Shown: positions 1 through 10,521 of the stretch, in pieces | Layout of the letters: every line of letters begins with the position of its first letter | How positions within the stretch are numbered: position 1 is the first letter of the stretch | Assembly: GCA_024278855.1 (NCBI GenBank) | Contig: JAJRSJ010000027.1 | Span: 62,001 to 126,000, forward strand | Direction: 5' to 3' | Origin: Alphaproteobacteria bacterium | GTDB lineage: Bacteria; Pseudomonadota; Alphaproteobacteria; Caulobacterales; Maricaulaceae | Length of the DNA stretch: 64,000 nucleotides | The notes under the pieces: model-generated | The model's database searches: none | What the model was told of the DNA's origin: nothing | What the model saw: the letters and a program-made list of their open reading frames with translations, nothing else | Made by a program: the position numbers and the translations under genes

Positions 1-1
1 G

Positions 2-751
2 ATGCGCACTTTGGCGACTTTACAGCTTCCAGATAGCGGCACGGTCAACTTGAACGGTGTAAATATTGCAGAAAACCCTGATGTCATGCGCAGGACTTTA
101 GGTTATCTGCCGCAAGATTTCGGGGTTTACCCGCGCATGAGTGCCGTAGCGCTTTTGGATCATCTGGCCATTTTACAAGGCATTACCGATAATGATGGGC
201 GCAAAACCCAGGTGGAAAGCCTGCTTAAAGAAGTCAATTTATGGCCGAAACGATATTCTGCAGTGTCCACATATTCCGGCGGCCAAAGGCAAAGGTTTGG
301 CGTGGCGCAAGCTTTGCTGGGCGACCCCAAAGTTCTCATTGTTGATGAACCTACCGCCGGGCTGGACCCGCTAGAACGCCAAAGGTTTCTCAACCTTTTA
401 AGCGAGGCAGCAGAGGACAGGATTATTATTCTCTCAACCCATATTGTCGATGATGTGCGCGATCTGTGCCTCGACATGGCCATAATGGGCGACGGCGAAA
501 TAGTTGCACGCGGTGCGCCGGAAGATTTGATCGCCAAGATAGACGGTAAGGTCTGGCGCAAGCAAGTTGATAAAGACGAGGTTGAAGCCTTGCGAGAGAA
601 ACATCAGGTCTTGAAAACCCAGATCCAAAAAGGCGGTGTCACAGTGAGCGTTCTGGCTGACAAGGCACCAACTGGCTCCTCTGCCGGATTTAAAAAATCC
701 GCCCCCGATCTCGAAGACGCCTATTTCGCCCATTTGAACAGATTTGTGTAG
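2..751 (+). CDS. ABC transporter ATP-binding protein (5' end probably outside window)
   Basis: Signature YSGGQRQR, Walker B VLIVDEPTAGLDP, H-loop LSTH; followed 10 bp later by an ABC-2 type permease. Confidence 0.9.
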   Translation: MRTLATLQLPDSGTVNLNGVNIAENPDVMRRTLGYLPQDFGVYPRMSAVALLDHLAILQGITDNDGRKTQVESLLKEVNLWPKRYSAVSTYSGGQRQRFGVAQALLGDPKVLIVDEPTAGLDPLERQRFLNLLSEAAEDRIIILSTHIVDDVRDLCLDMAIMGDGEIVARGAPEDLIAKIDGKVWRKQVDKDEVEALREKHQVLKTQIQKGGVTVSVLADKAPTGSSAGFKKSAPDLEDAYFAHLNRFV

Positions 752-760
752 GGGGCCGCT

Positions 761-3700
761 ATGTTTGGCAAGCTTTTGGCATTCGAAATAAAACTCCACA
801 CGAGCCAAATCGGATTTTGGGTGGTTGTCTCCATCATGTTTATTCTGGGCGCTTTATTTATGTCGTTGGACTTTCTGTCTATGTCTGCCACCGGGGAGCG
901 CATTAAGGCTAATGGGGCTCTGACAGTCGCGGTTATGGTTTCGTTTTTCAGCATGTTTTCAATATTTTTTGGGGCGGTATTTGTGGTCGGCGGCGTGATG
1001 CGCGATCAGGTACATAACTTCCTCGAAATCACCCATAGCGCGCCGATCAAAACCAGTACAATGATGATCACCCGCATGGTCGGTGTCTATATCGCCGTGT
1101 TTTTATGCCTTTTTGCCTTCGTACTTGGTTTGGCTATGGGGCAATATATGCCGTGGTTGGCCACAGAATCTTTGGGGCCGAAAAATCTTCTGTATTTCTT
1201 GCAGCCTACATTGGTGTTTATGGTCATCAATGCATTACTGGTCAGCGGCATATATACGGCTGTCGCGGCCATTACCCGCAATAAAGCTTTGGTTTATGTT
1301 ACGGCTATTGCTTTATTTCTCCTCTACATGGTCAGCGGTTTGATGACCACGCAAAGCACGCCCAAATGGGTGATGGCTTTGGTTGACCCTTTCGGGGCCA
1401 ATGCACTCGCCCTGGCGGCAGAGTTCTGGCCTGCGGCCGAGCAAAATACCCGCATGTCGCCCCTTGGCGGTTATGTGGGCCTGAACAGGTTAGTTTGGGG
1501 CGGCTTTGCCATCTTCTTGTATTTGGCCACATTCAAACTATTCAAGCGCGGGCTTGTTGCAGGCAAGAACAAAAACGCAATAGAGGCCGAAACCCTTAGC
1601 ACAAAAGCAATCACCCTGCCCACGGCGAAAACCAATTACAATACCGGGAGCGCGGTGAAAGCATTTTGGGCGCGGTTTAAGCTTGAATATTTACGCACGG
1701 TCAAATCTATTCCCTTCATTATTCTGGCCGGGCTTTGTGTTGTGTTCTTCGCCCTCATTGTGATTATTCAGCTCAACTTTGCACCCGACCCGGTCTTGCC
1801 GACCAATGCTTTGCTTGTGGGCATGGTGTTTGGCAGTTTGTCTTTGCCGACCATGTTGATCATTATTTTCTTTAGCGGCGAAATTATCTGGCGCGACAAA
1901 GTAGCTGGCATGACCGAAATTATAGATGCTAGCCCGGTTAGAAATTGGTCGTTAATGGCGGCAAAATGGGCCGCACTTATGGCCATTGTTTTCACCATAT
2001 TTATCGTCGGTCTGGCCTTTGGCATGACCGCACAAGTGTTCATGGGCGATGTGCCGGTTAATCCGCTGACCCATTTTAAATTCACCGCATTTGGTTTCGT
2101 GCCGACATTTGCGCTGTATTGCATCCTCGTATTGTTCGTACAAAATTTCATGCCAAACCGCATAGCCGGCATGGTGGCTTCGGCGGCGGTTTTAATCTTT
2201 TTTGTCATCGGTATCAATTTTCTACCCTTCGCCCATCCGTTGATGGATTACGGCTCCGTGCCGGCTGGAAGTTTGTCGGAACTAAACGGCTTTGCCAGCC
2301 TGATCGGGTTTAAATGGTTTTTGTTGTATTGGGGTTCATTGGCAGCATTGTTCGCGGTTCTCAGCATCTGGCTGTGGCGACGCGGGCTACAATCCTCCCT
2401 GCGCGCCCGCATGAAAGGCTTGCGTAAACGGATTACCGTACCCTCAATTGCTGTGGCCAGCCTGTTTTTGGCCAGTTTTGCCGGTTCGGGGGCTTATATC
2501 TATAAGTCCTATAATATTGACAATAATTTTAGAACAGCAAAACAGGCCGAACTTAGGCGGGGTAAGTGGGAAAAACTGCTCGGCGATCAATTAAAAGCCC
2601 CCATACCGAAAATCCGCAGTGTTGATGTTGAAATGCAGTTTTCACCATCACAGCAATCCTCGGTAGTTAAAGGCACATATATTCTCGAAAATGCCAACGC
2701 CGAACCCTTGCGCGAGGTTTATGTCAGCGTCCCGGTTTCCCACAAAAGAGAAATACTGCAGCTTGACATAGACGGTGCCAAACTTGTCACCGACGGTGAA
2801 AACATCAAAGATCTTGAAAGTTTCGGCATTCAGCTGTTTAAATTTGATCCGGCATTTATGCCCGGTGCCAAAACCACACTTAGCTTTGAGCTCGTGCAAA
2901 GCCCGCCAGTCCTCGGAGACGGAAGCCGAATTTTACGCAACGGCACATTCGTGGATAATTTCTCCTCCATGCCGCAACTGGATATAAGAGACCGCCGCCT
3001 GACCAATCCGGACAAGCGCCGCAAATACGGCCTGGGGGAGCGCGAGAAAGCGCCGGACCGCACCGATATGCTTGCCCGTCAATCCCTGTTCTTTGGCCGC
3101 TCAGCCGACCGGGTGGATTTCAAAGCCAAAGTCTGTACGGATATTGGCCAAATTCCTATCGCGCCGGGTAAAATGATGCGCACTTACGCGGAAAACGGCA
3201 AGGCGTGCCGGGATTATCAAGCCATCAATCCGATTATGAATTTCTTTTCTTTCTTGTCGGCAGACTTTGAAGTCGTTCGCAGTGAGTGGAAAGACACCAA
3301 AGGCCTAAACGGCAAAGACGTTGACCTAGCTATCTATTTTCACCATGAACACGCCTATAATACCGAACTTATGATGCAAGCCATGAAAGACAGCCTTGAT
3401 ACGTTCACGGAAATTTACGGCCCCTATCAATATAACCAGATCCGGATTATGGAATTTCCTTATCGGAGCTTTGCCCAAGCCTTTGCCGGCACCATCCCGT
3501 TTTCGGAAAATATGGGTTTTGTTCGCGATCCGGGCGACCCGGATGATAACAAATCCGTTGATCTGGCCACCTATATCACCATGCACGAAGTCGGCCATCA
3601 ATGGTTCGGCCACCAGATTGTGCCTGCCTACACTAAAGGCTTTAATATACTGTCGGAAGGTTTGACGGAAAACGCGGCCATGACCGCCTATGAACAAAAA

Positions 3701-4396
3701 CTTGGCTGGCAAAAGGCCCGCAGATTGTTGGAGCAATACACAATTCAGGCTTATCTGACGGGGCGCATTGTTGACCGGGACGACGAGCCGCCATTGGCCA
3801 AAGCCGAAGGGCAGGGCTACTTGAATTACAACAAAGCCAGTTGGGTGTTTTGGGGACTTAAACACAACATGGGCGAAGAGAAAATGCAGGCGGCGATTCG
3901 CGGTTTTCTGGACGAATACGGCACTAAAAATGCCCCCTACCCGACCACAATCGAGCTAGTCAACGCTCTACGCGCCGCCGCGCCCGAAGATATGCAAGGC
4001 CTGATTACCGATTATTGGGACAGGATTGTGTTTTGGCGCATGAGTGTGGGCGGTGATGTCAAGCTGACGGGTAATGAAGCGGACGGATACGAGGTCAGCT
4101 TCACCGCCAAGGTCGATAAACGCATCGCATCCGAAGCAGACGGCAAGGAAACATCCGTCACCGAAATTGACGGCGAAAGTTTAAACGAATGGGTCGAGAT
4201 CGGGTTTTACGACCAAGACCCGAAAGACACATTGGGCGGCGATTGGCTAAAGCTGGAGCGGGTGAGGATCACCAAAGCCGAGACGGAGCTTTCGTTTACC
4301 CTCAAACAGAAACCCACTCACGTCCTGCTCGACCCGCGCCGCTTGCTGATCGAGCGCAATGTCACCGATAATGTGAAAAAGATTATCACGGAGTAG
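761..4396 (+). CDS. ABC-2 type permease fused to an M1-family (gluzincin) aminopeptidase domain
   Basis: Many TM segments in the N-terminal ~550 aa; HEVGHQWFGHQ zinc motif in the C-terminal half; adjacent ABC ATPase. Confidence 0.88.
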   Translation: MFGKLLAFEIKLHTSQIGFWVVVSIMFILGALFMSLDFLSMSATGERIKANGALTVAVMVSFFSMFSIFFGAVFVVGGVMRDQVHNFLEITHSAPIKTSTMMITRMVGVYIAVFLCLFAFVLGLAMGQYMPWLATESLGPKNLLYFLQPTLVFMVINALLVSGIYTAVAAITRNKALVYVTAIALFLLYMVSGLMTTQSTPKWVMALVDPFGANALALAAEFWPAAEQNTRMSPLGGYVGLNRLVWGGFAIFLYLATFKLFKRGLVAGKNKNAIEAETLSTKAITLPTAKTNYNTGSAVKAFWARFKLEYLRTVKSIPFIILAGLCVVFFALIVIIQLNFAPDPVLPTNALLVGMVFGSLSLPTMLIIIFFSGEIIWRDKVAGMTEIIDASPVRNWSLMAAKWAALMAIVFTIFIVGLAFGMTAQVFMGDVPVNPLTHFKFTAFGFVPTFALYCILVLFVQNFMPNRIAGMVASAAVLIFFVIGINFLPFAHPLMDYGSVPAGSLSELNGFASLIGFKWFLLYWGSLAALFAVLSIWLWRRGLQSSLRARMKGLRKRITVPSIAVASLFLASFAGSGAYIYKSYNIDNNFRTAKQAELRRGKWEKLLGDQLKAPIPKIRSVDVEMQFSPSQQSSVVKGTYILENANAEPLREVYVSVPVSHKREILQLDIDGAKLVTDGENIKDLESFGIQLFKFDPAFMPGAKTTLSFELVQSPPVLGDGSRILRNGTFVDNFSSMPQLDIRDRRLTNPDKRRKYGLGEREKAPDRTDMLARQSLFFGRSADRVDFKAKVCTDIGQIPIAPGKMMRTYAENGKACRDYQAINPIMNFFSFLSADFEVVRSEWKDTKGLNGKDVDLAIYFHHEHAYNTELMMQAMKDSLDTFTEIYGPYQYNQIRIMEFPYRSFAQAFAGTIPFSENMGFVRDPGDPDDNKSVDLATYITMHEVGHQWFGHQIVPAYTKGFNILSEGLTENAAMTAYEQKLGWQKARRLLEQYTIQAYLTGRIVDRDDEPPLAKAEGQGYLNYNKASWVFWGLKHNMGEEKMQAAIRGFLDEYGTKNAPYPTTIELVNALRAAAPEDMQGLITDYWDRIVFWRMSVGGDVKLTGNEADGYEVSFTAKVDKRIASEADGKETSVTEIDGESLNEWVEIGFYDQDPKDTLGGDWLKLERVRITKAETELSFTLKQKPTHVLLDPRRLLIERNVTDNVKKIITE

Positions 4397-4474
4397 GCCA
4401 TATTTAGCAGTCATACCCGTGACAACGGTGCAACTATAGGCATACTGTCACATATAGATAAATTGAGGTGGTGA

Positions 4475-5668
4475 ATGTTTTATCGATTTGGCGTTGTTGT
4501 TCTGAATATTATTTTTTCAATTTTTGTCTTGTCTCTAGCTTGGGGGCAAAACGCAGAGGCAAGTGATAATACGCAAAAGCTGAAACAGCATTATCAATCC
4601 TATCAGACCGCAGTGAAAAACGGCGAGTACCGGCTGGCTCTGGTGGCGGCTGATGATGCATGGAAGACATCGGAAGACACACTGGGTCACGCCAAGCAAA
4701 CTGGAGATTTCGCCTATATCTATGCAGCTTTAGGACAACAACTTACAGGCAATAAACGCAATAAACGGGTTGAGAAAGCTTTTGAAAGAAGTCTAGAACT
4801 AGCCAATTTGCACGGCGAAAAAACTGCAAAACACACAATCATGCGGCAATTAAGGTACGGGGTTTATTGGACACAAATTGGCAAGCGCAAAAAAGGCAAT
4901 GCGCAACTTGAAGCCGCCGAACAATTGGCGCAATCCTCCGGATTAACGACCAACAAAACCTATGCGACTTTATTGCACGTAAAATCCAAACTTGCCTTCG
5001 AAAGAAAACAATACGCTACGGCGGAAACAGCCGCCGTTTTGGCACTGCAAATTATGGAAAACCTGGATCTAGCCGAAACCCGCATTGGCTATGAAATGTT
5101 ATATAGCCGTGCATTAGTGCAGTTAAAGTTGAAACAATGGCCTGAGGCCATAGACGGGTTTGGAAAAATTTCCGCCAATGTGGATAGGGTTCTGCCAAAA
5201 GCCCATAGATTTATCGGCCGGGCATATTTTCTGGAAAGCCGGGCCGTTCAGCAATACGATAAGGCCAACAATCTCGATTATAACGAAATTACCGATATCG
5301 GTAACTGCCGGGGTTGTTGGCCAAATTTTGACCCTAAATACACGGCTAATTTAAGCTTGAGGATGAAGTATAACGTTGAAAGGCATCCTCCGGTCATGCC
5401 AAAATATGCGCACGGCTCTGGGGTTGTGGCATTGATGTACGATACCGATGACGCGGGCAAGCCTGTAAATATCAGAATAATTGAACGCTCCTCTGCCAGG
5501 GCTTTTGATAGGCCAAGCATTGAGGCAGTGGAAAAATGGAACATCACCGACAAACAAACTGGTTTGCCAGCAAAGAGGGCCAAAGACCTGGTCACCATAA
5601 TGACATTTCAGCTCACCGACCAAACCGGGAAATTATTGGATTTTTATGGCAAGGCCATTGAGAATTAG
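4475..5668 (+). CDS. Secreted TPR-like / TonB C-terminal-domain-like protein
   Basis: Signal peptide, helical repeat region, C-terminal segment (GSGVVALMYDTDDAGKPVNIRIIERSSARAFDRPSIEAVEKW) resembling the TonB C-terminal fold. Confidence 0.65.
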   Translation: MFYRFGVVVLNIIFSIFVLSLAWGQNAEASDNTQKLKQHYQSYQTAVKNGEYRLALVAADDAWKTSEDTLGHAKQTGDFAYIYAALGQQLTGNKRNKRVEKAFERSLELANLHGEKTAKHTIMRQLRYGVYWTQIGKRKKGNAQLEAAEQLAQSSGLTTNKTYATLLHVKSKLAFERKQYATAETAAVLALQIMENLDLAETRIGYEMLYSRALVQLKLKQWPEAIDGFGKISANVDRVLPKAHRFIGRAYFLESRAVQQYDKANNLDYNEITDIGNCRGCWPNFDPKYTANLSLRMKYNVERHPPVMPKYAHGSGVVALMYDTDDAGKPVNIRIIERSSARAFDRPSIEAVEKWNITDKQTGLPAKRAKDLVTIMTFQLTDQTGKLLDFYGKAIEN

Positions 5669-5682
5669 TCTATAGCGGGCGA

Positions 5683-6591
5683 ATGACCAATACCTCACCA
5701 CCAATTGCCCCGCCCTTTGTCCCACCCTTTGCTTTGTTTATTCGCGGGCCGTCTGCCCGGATTTTTGCCTTGTCCGATGATCTCGGCTTTGAAATGGAGA
5801 TGCAGGCTTTGGCGGTCTCCGTGTTTGAAGACGGGCCGGACACGATGCATGTGCAGGCCTTGTTCAACACTGAAGACGAGGCTAATGCCTGTGAAGCTGC
5901 GCTTGATTTGAACGGGCTTGAACATTTTATCACCCAATTACCGAACGAAGACTGGACGGCCAAATCCCAAGCCGGACTGCCGCCCGTGATAGCCGGGCGG
6001 TTCTTTATCTACGGCTCTCACGATACGGACAATATCCCAAAGCAGGTGGTTTTCCCCATTTGCATCAATGCGGGTCTGGCCTTTGGCACCGGGCATCACG
6101 GCACGACCACGGGCTGTTTATTGGCCTTTGAAGCTTTGATAGCGCAAAATTTGGAGGCCGAGAAAGCGGCGGCCTGGCCGGCAAACATTCTGGACTTGGG
6201 GTGCGGCGCAGGCGTGTTGGCCATTGCAGCAGCCAAAGCTTTAAACCGCAATGTGACCGCAACCGACATTGATATGGATGCAGTTAACGTGACCAATGAT
6301 AATGCCCGCATCAATGATGTCGCCCACCTTATCACCACAAGGCAAGCGGACGGTATTGTAAACGGCGCAAAATACGATCTGATCTTCGCCAATATTTTGG
6401 CAAAACCCCTCATGCTTATGGCCCCGGATATTGCCGGTGCTTTGGCGGCGGGTGGTGTAGTTATTTTATCGGGACTTTTGGACGAACAAGCCCAGGACAT
6501 GATCACATGTTACGAAGCCCAAGACCTGAAACTTATCCGCCGCGCCAGCCTCAAAGGTTGGACGACACTAAGTATGAAGCGCGTACTGTAG
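5683..6591 (+). CDS. prmA: Ribosomal protein L11 methyltransferase
   Basis: FGTGHHGTTTGCLLAFE and ILDLGCGAGVLAIAAAK SAM-binding motifs, DLIFANILAKPL. Confidence 0.92.
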   Translation: MTNTSPPIAPPFVPPFALFIRGPSARIFALSDDLGFEMEMQALAVSVFEDGPDTMHVQALFNTEDEANACEAALDLNGLEHFITQLPNEDWTAKSQAGLPPVIAGRFFIYGSHDTDNIPKQVVFPICINAGLAFGTGHHGTTTGCLLAFEALIAQNLEAEKAAAWPANILDLGCGAGVLAIAAAKALNRNVTATDIDMDAVNVTNDNARINDVAHLITTRQADGIVNGAKYDLIFANILAKPLMLMAPDIAGALAAGGVVILSGLLDEQAQDMITCYEAQDLKLIRRASLKGWTTLSMKRVL

Positions 6592-6603
6592 GACTTCAAA
6601 TCT

Positions 6604-6840
6604 TTATCCCAGAATTTTTGCTTGCACATAACCAAGCGCAAATAACCGTAAATATGAAGCCAAACCGTGGGGGCTATCTGTCGCCGTGCGTTCATCGTCA
6701 AGGGCGGTAATAAAGGCCGCCAAAGACCGCCCATCTGCCTTAACTGCCCCGTCAATCACCACCCAAAACTCTACCTCAAGGGCAATAGATGTGCGGTGGG
6801 TGTGGATAGAGATCGAGCGTTTTTGCAAAGCTTTATTCAT
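6604..6840 (-). CDS. Ribbon-helix-helix domain-containing protein
   Basis: KRSISIHTHRTSIALEVEFWVVIDGAVKADGRSLAAFI is typical of the alphaproteobacterial RHH_4 family; operon position after fumC/DUF4169. Confidence 0.75.
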   Translation of the reverse strand: MNKALQKRSISIHTHRTSIALEVEFWVVIDGAVKADGRSLAAFITALDDERTATDSPHGLASYLRLFALGYVQAKILG

Positions 6841-7012
6841 CTAATTTGCGGTCATCGTGGCGTTTTTTATCTTGGACTTTTTCAAACTCGTCCAGACGCT
6901 TTTCGGCCTTGTTGCGGCCAAATTTTTTGCGGTTTTCGGATGCCTGCGTTTCTTTTTGAGCGTAGCCTGCCCGCTTTTTGGCCCGCTTAAAATTGACGAT
7001 ATTACCCGTCAT
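6833..7012 (-). CDS. DUF4169-like small protein (59 aa, below the ORF-track cutoff)
   Basis: Manual translation: [63 protein letters not shown] overlap with the fumC stop and 8 bp overlap with the RHH gene. Confidence 0.8.
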   Translation of the reverse strand: MTGNIVNFKRAKKRAGYAQKETQASENRKKFGRNKAEKRLDEFEKVQDKKRHDDRKLDE

Positions 7013-8418
7013 TTTTTTGGGCCAATCATCAATTTAGGCTGCACAACTTTGTCAAATTCAGCCGCCGTAACGAACCCAAGACCCACGGCTTCTTCGCGCA
7101 AGGTTGTGCCGTTTTTGTGAGCAGTTTTTGCGACTTTGGTGGCGTTATCATAGCCTATTTTGGGCGCAAGGGCCGTGACCAACATCAAGGAGCGTTCCAG
7201 CAAGACCTTGATCTGGTCTTCATTGGCGCTAATACCAACAACGCAACGCACCGAAAAGCTGATGCAAACATCGGACAATAATCTTATACTCTGGTCCATA
7301 TTATACATCATCACCGGCTTATAAACATTAAGCTCGAAATGCCCCTGAGAACCGGCCATGGTCATGGTGGTGTTATTACCCATAACCTGAGTACACACCA
7401 TGGTCAGGGCTTCGATCTGGGTCGGGTTGACTTTGCCCGGCATGATGGAACTGCCCGGCTCATTGGCGGGCAAGCTGATTTCGCCAAGGCCAGACCGGGG
7501 GCCGGACGCCAAAAACCTGATATCATTGGCGATTTTGTACAGGCTCGCGGCCACCGTGTTCAGCGCACCGTGGCACGACACAAATGCATCATGGGCGGCG
7601 AGGGCTTCAAATTTATTGGGCGCGGTCTTGAACGGTAATTTGGTGTAACTGGCTACTTCTTCGGCGAACATTTTGGCAAAACCCGGCTTGGTGTTCAGCC
7701 CCGTTCCTACCGCCGTACCGCCCTGGGCTAAAGGCATTAGTTCCTTCAGACCGGCTTTGATGCGCTTGATACCGTTGTCCAATTGGGCCACATAGCCGGA
7801 AAATTCCTGACCCAAAGTGATGGGCGTGGCGTCTTGGGTATGGGTGCGGCCAATTTTGATGATTTTGCGAAATTCCTGTGATTTATCATTGAGCGCATTT
7901 CGAAGCACGGCGAGCGCGGGCAATAAGCGGTGATGAATTTCTTCTGCCGCGGCAATGTGCATGGCGGTCGGGAAAGTATCATTGGAGCTTTGCCCCATAT
8001 TGACATGGTCATTGGGATGTACCGGGTCTTTGGAGCCAATCTCCCCGCCCATGATCTCGATAGCCCGGTTGGCGATCACCTCGTTGGCGTTCATATTGCT
8101 TTGGGTGCCTGACCCGGTCTGCCAAATAGACAGGGGAAAATTATCGTCCAGCTTGCCCTCGGCGACTTCGGAGGCGGCGCGAACAACGGCTTTGGTGCGC
8201 CCGCTATCCAGATCTCCCAAAGACCGATTGGTCAGGGCGGCACTTCGTTTGACAATACCGAGCGCCCGCACCATTGCTTGGGGCATGATCTCGATCCCGA
8301 TGGGGAAATTGATCAAGGAACGCGCCGTCTGCGCCCCGTAATATTTATCCGCAGGCACTTTAAGCTTGCCAAAACTGTCGGATTCAGTACGCGTAGAATT
8401 GGGGCGGGTCTTTGTCAT
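7009..8418 (-). CDS. fumC: Class II fumarate hydratase
   Basis: [13 protein letters not shown] fumarase/aspartase signature; full-length 469 aa. Confidence 0.96.
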   Translation of the reverse strand: MTKTRPNSTRTESDSFGKLKVPADKYYGAQTARSLINFPIGIEIMPQAMVRALGIVKRSAALTNRSLGDLDSGRTKAVVRAASEVAEGKLDDNFPLSIWQTGSGTQSNMNANEVIANRAIEIMGGEIGSKDPVHPNDHVNMGQSSNDTFPTAMHIAAAEEIHHRLLPALAVLRNALNDKSQEFRKIIKIGRTHTQDATPITLGQEFSGYVAQLDNGIKRIKAGLKELMPLAQGGTAVGTGLNTKPGFAKMFAEEVASYTKLPFKTAPNKFEALAAHDAFVSCHGALNTVAASLYKIANDIRFLASGPRSGLGEISLPANEPGSSIMPGKVNPTQIEALTMVCTQVMGNNTTMTMAGSQGHFELNVYKPVMMYNMDQSIRLLSDVCISFSVRCVVGISANEDQIKVLLERSLMLVTALAPKIGYDNATKVAKTAHKNGTTLREEAVGLGFVTAAEFDKVVQPKLMIGPKK

Positions 8419-8450
8419 GTTAGGTCTCTGAAATTTAATGTTGTTTGTGG

Positions 8451-9122
8451 TTATTTCTTGCGAAACGCATCCAGACTGACGACTTTGTTGGCCCCATCTT
8501 CACTTTTGTCGCCTTTTTTGCTTGTATCCTTCGGACGGCTGGTATCGACTTTCGCGGGTTTTTTGCCGGGTTTTATCGCGGTTTTTTTACTCGGCTTCTT
8601 GCCTGATATTTTATTCGGTATTTTGCCGGATATAGGCGCAGGCTCAACCGCTTTGGGGCCGGGCGCGGCTTCCGGTCTTAACTTGGCCAAAGTCACGGGT
8701 GCATTTTTTTGTGTATCCCCGGCAGCACCTACTGGTGCATCGGACATTTCCCCAGACATTTCCTTAGGCGGATCAAATTGCATAGCAAAACCGACACTGG
8801 GGTCGTGAAATCTTGTAATGGCCGTATAAGGTACGGACAGATATTTCGGCACACCGCCAAATTTTAGCGTCACCTCGAAACTGTCATCATGGGCTTTCAG
8901 GTCCCAAAATTGATGTTCCAGCACAATGGTGATTTCGTCTTCGTATTTATCGGCCAAACTTGCGTCCACATCTACACCCGGAAAACGGGTGAGAAAGGTG
9001 ATGTAAAAATGGTGGGCGCCCGGCAAACCGTCTTCGCGGATAACACGGCGAATTGCATCGCGCACCACGCTGCGAAGGGCCAACTGGGTCATCCGGTCAT
9101 AATTCATTAAATCTTGGGACAA
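8451..9122 (-). CDS. SspB family protein (ClpXP adaptor-like)
   Basis: N-terminal SspB-like fold sequence ([24 protein letters not shown]...[14 protein letters not shown]), Lys/Pro-rich tail; precedes fumC as in other Alphaproteobacteria. Confidence 0.85.
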   Translation of the reverse strand: MSQDLMNYDRMTQLALRSVVRDAIRRVIREDGLPGAHHFYITFLTRFPGVDVDASLADKYEDEITIVLEHQFWDLKAHDDSFEVTLKFGGVPKYLSVPYTAITRFHDPSVGFAMQFDPPKEMSGEMSDAPVGAAGDTQKNAPVTLAKLRPEAAPGPKAVEPAPISGKIPNKISGKKPSKKTAIKPGKKPAKVDTSRPKDTSKKGDKSEDGANKVVSLDAFRKK

Positions 9123-9307
9123 ACTTCGCTCCTGATAATTAACCCCAACCTAACCCTCTAGCGCGAATAATCAACCGTGATTTATGATGATATGCCAATC
9201 CAATATTCGCATCACAGGAGAGGCAACAGTATTTGTTAATCATAAATACAGTCCGGTTATTAAGGCTTTTGGCATATGTATTGCACAAATGTGGGAACAG
9301 GTTGGAA

Positions 9308-10435
9308 ATGACACAAATGAACGCACACATGCAAATGAACAATCATAAGGGGCAAATGAACGATCATAAGGGGCAGAGACATTTGGCTGGGCTTGGCCCG
9401 GTGCGCATGTTGGTCATTGCCCTGATTGCATTTGGCTATGCCTCGACCATGCCGCGCGGGCCGCAGAGCGCCGAGTATCTCAACATATTTGGTTATGATC
9501 CCAGTTGGTACGGCATTCAGATGATTTTTATGATCAGCGGGTTTTTGGCTCTGCGCAGCCTACGGCGGCACGGCTCTGGGCTGAAACTTCTGGCCTCGCG
9601 TCTCGCTAGAAATGCACCGACTGTGATTGTTTTCGCACTCTTGGTTATTGCCGTATTGTTTCCGCTGTTTAGCGCCCCTCTCGCCGCCGGGGAAACCCGC
9701 CTCAGCCAACACTTGCTATATTTCATCAAAGTGGTTTTGTGTATTGAGCCAAATATCATTACACCCGGCCTGCTGGATAATGCGCTTTATATGTGCGTTA
9801 TCCAGGGCGGATTGTGGACATTTCGCTGGGGCCTGATTGCATTTATCGCCACCGCTATATTGTGGGCGGTTGGCGGGCTTAGAAATGCGCGGTTATTGGC
9901 AATCCTGACTTTGGGCGCGACACTGGTTTATGCAGCGCTAGTTGTTTATGTCGGCGCCAACCCGCAAACCTCTGACAATGGCATGTTGCAAGCGGCTGTT
10001 GTCGGGCTACGGCTCGGTTGGGCCTATCTGGCCGGCATGTATTTATTTGCTTACCGCCGCCGTTTGCGCCGTTCCTTTTTCATACCCGCCGGGCTTTTGG
10101 CAATCGCAGCCATGCAGTTCTATTTCCTGCGTTGGACACCCTTTATTGAAATCACGGCCACATTGGGCTTTGGTTATGTGGTATTTTTGGCCATGACAAG
10201 CCGTACACCGGTTCCCGCATTCATGGGCCGGATGCCGGATTTATCCTTGGGGCTATATGTTTATAACTGGCCCGCCGCACAAATTACCCTCTTGCTAATC
10301 CCAAGCCTTACACCCTATCCGCTGTTTGCAATTTCCTTTCCCGTCACCATAATCCTGTCCTATCTAACATGGGTTTTGGTCAGCCGGAAAATCAATATGG
10401 GTGTCCGTAACCGCTTGGAAATTAAACCCGCGTAA
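9308..10435 (+). CDS. Acyltransferase-3-like membrane protein
   Basis: Multi-TM protein, GYDPSWYGIQMIFMISGFLALRSL resembles the acyltransferase-3 N-terminal motif; start chosen at MTQMNAHMQ. Confidence 0.6.
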   Translation: MTQMNAHMQMNNHKGQMNDHKGQRHLAGLGPVRMLVIALIAFGYASTMPRGPQSAEYLNIFGYDPSWYGIQMIFMISGFLALRSLRRHGSGLKLLASRLARNAPTVIVFALLVIAVLFPLFSAPLAAGETRLSQHLLYFIKVVLCIEPNIITPGLLDNALYMCVIQGGLWTFRWGLIAFIATAILWAVGGLRNARLLAILTLGATLVYAALVVYVGANPQTSDNGMLQAAVVGLRLGWAYLAGMYLFAYRRRLRRSFFIPAGLLAIAAMQFYFLRWTPFIEITATLGFGYVVFLAMTSRTPVPAFMGRMPDLSLGLYVYNWPAAQITLLLIPSLTPYPLFAISFPVTIILSYLTWVLVSRKINMGVRNRLEIKPA

Positions 10436-10521
10436 CGAACCTCGAACGCCGACGTCTATTCACCGGGTTTTGCAGGTTTAGCACAGAGCAGCACAGAGCA
10501 GAGTTGGACATATTGGGCGCT

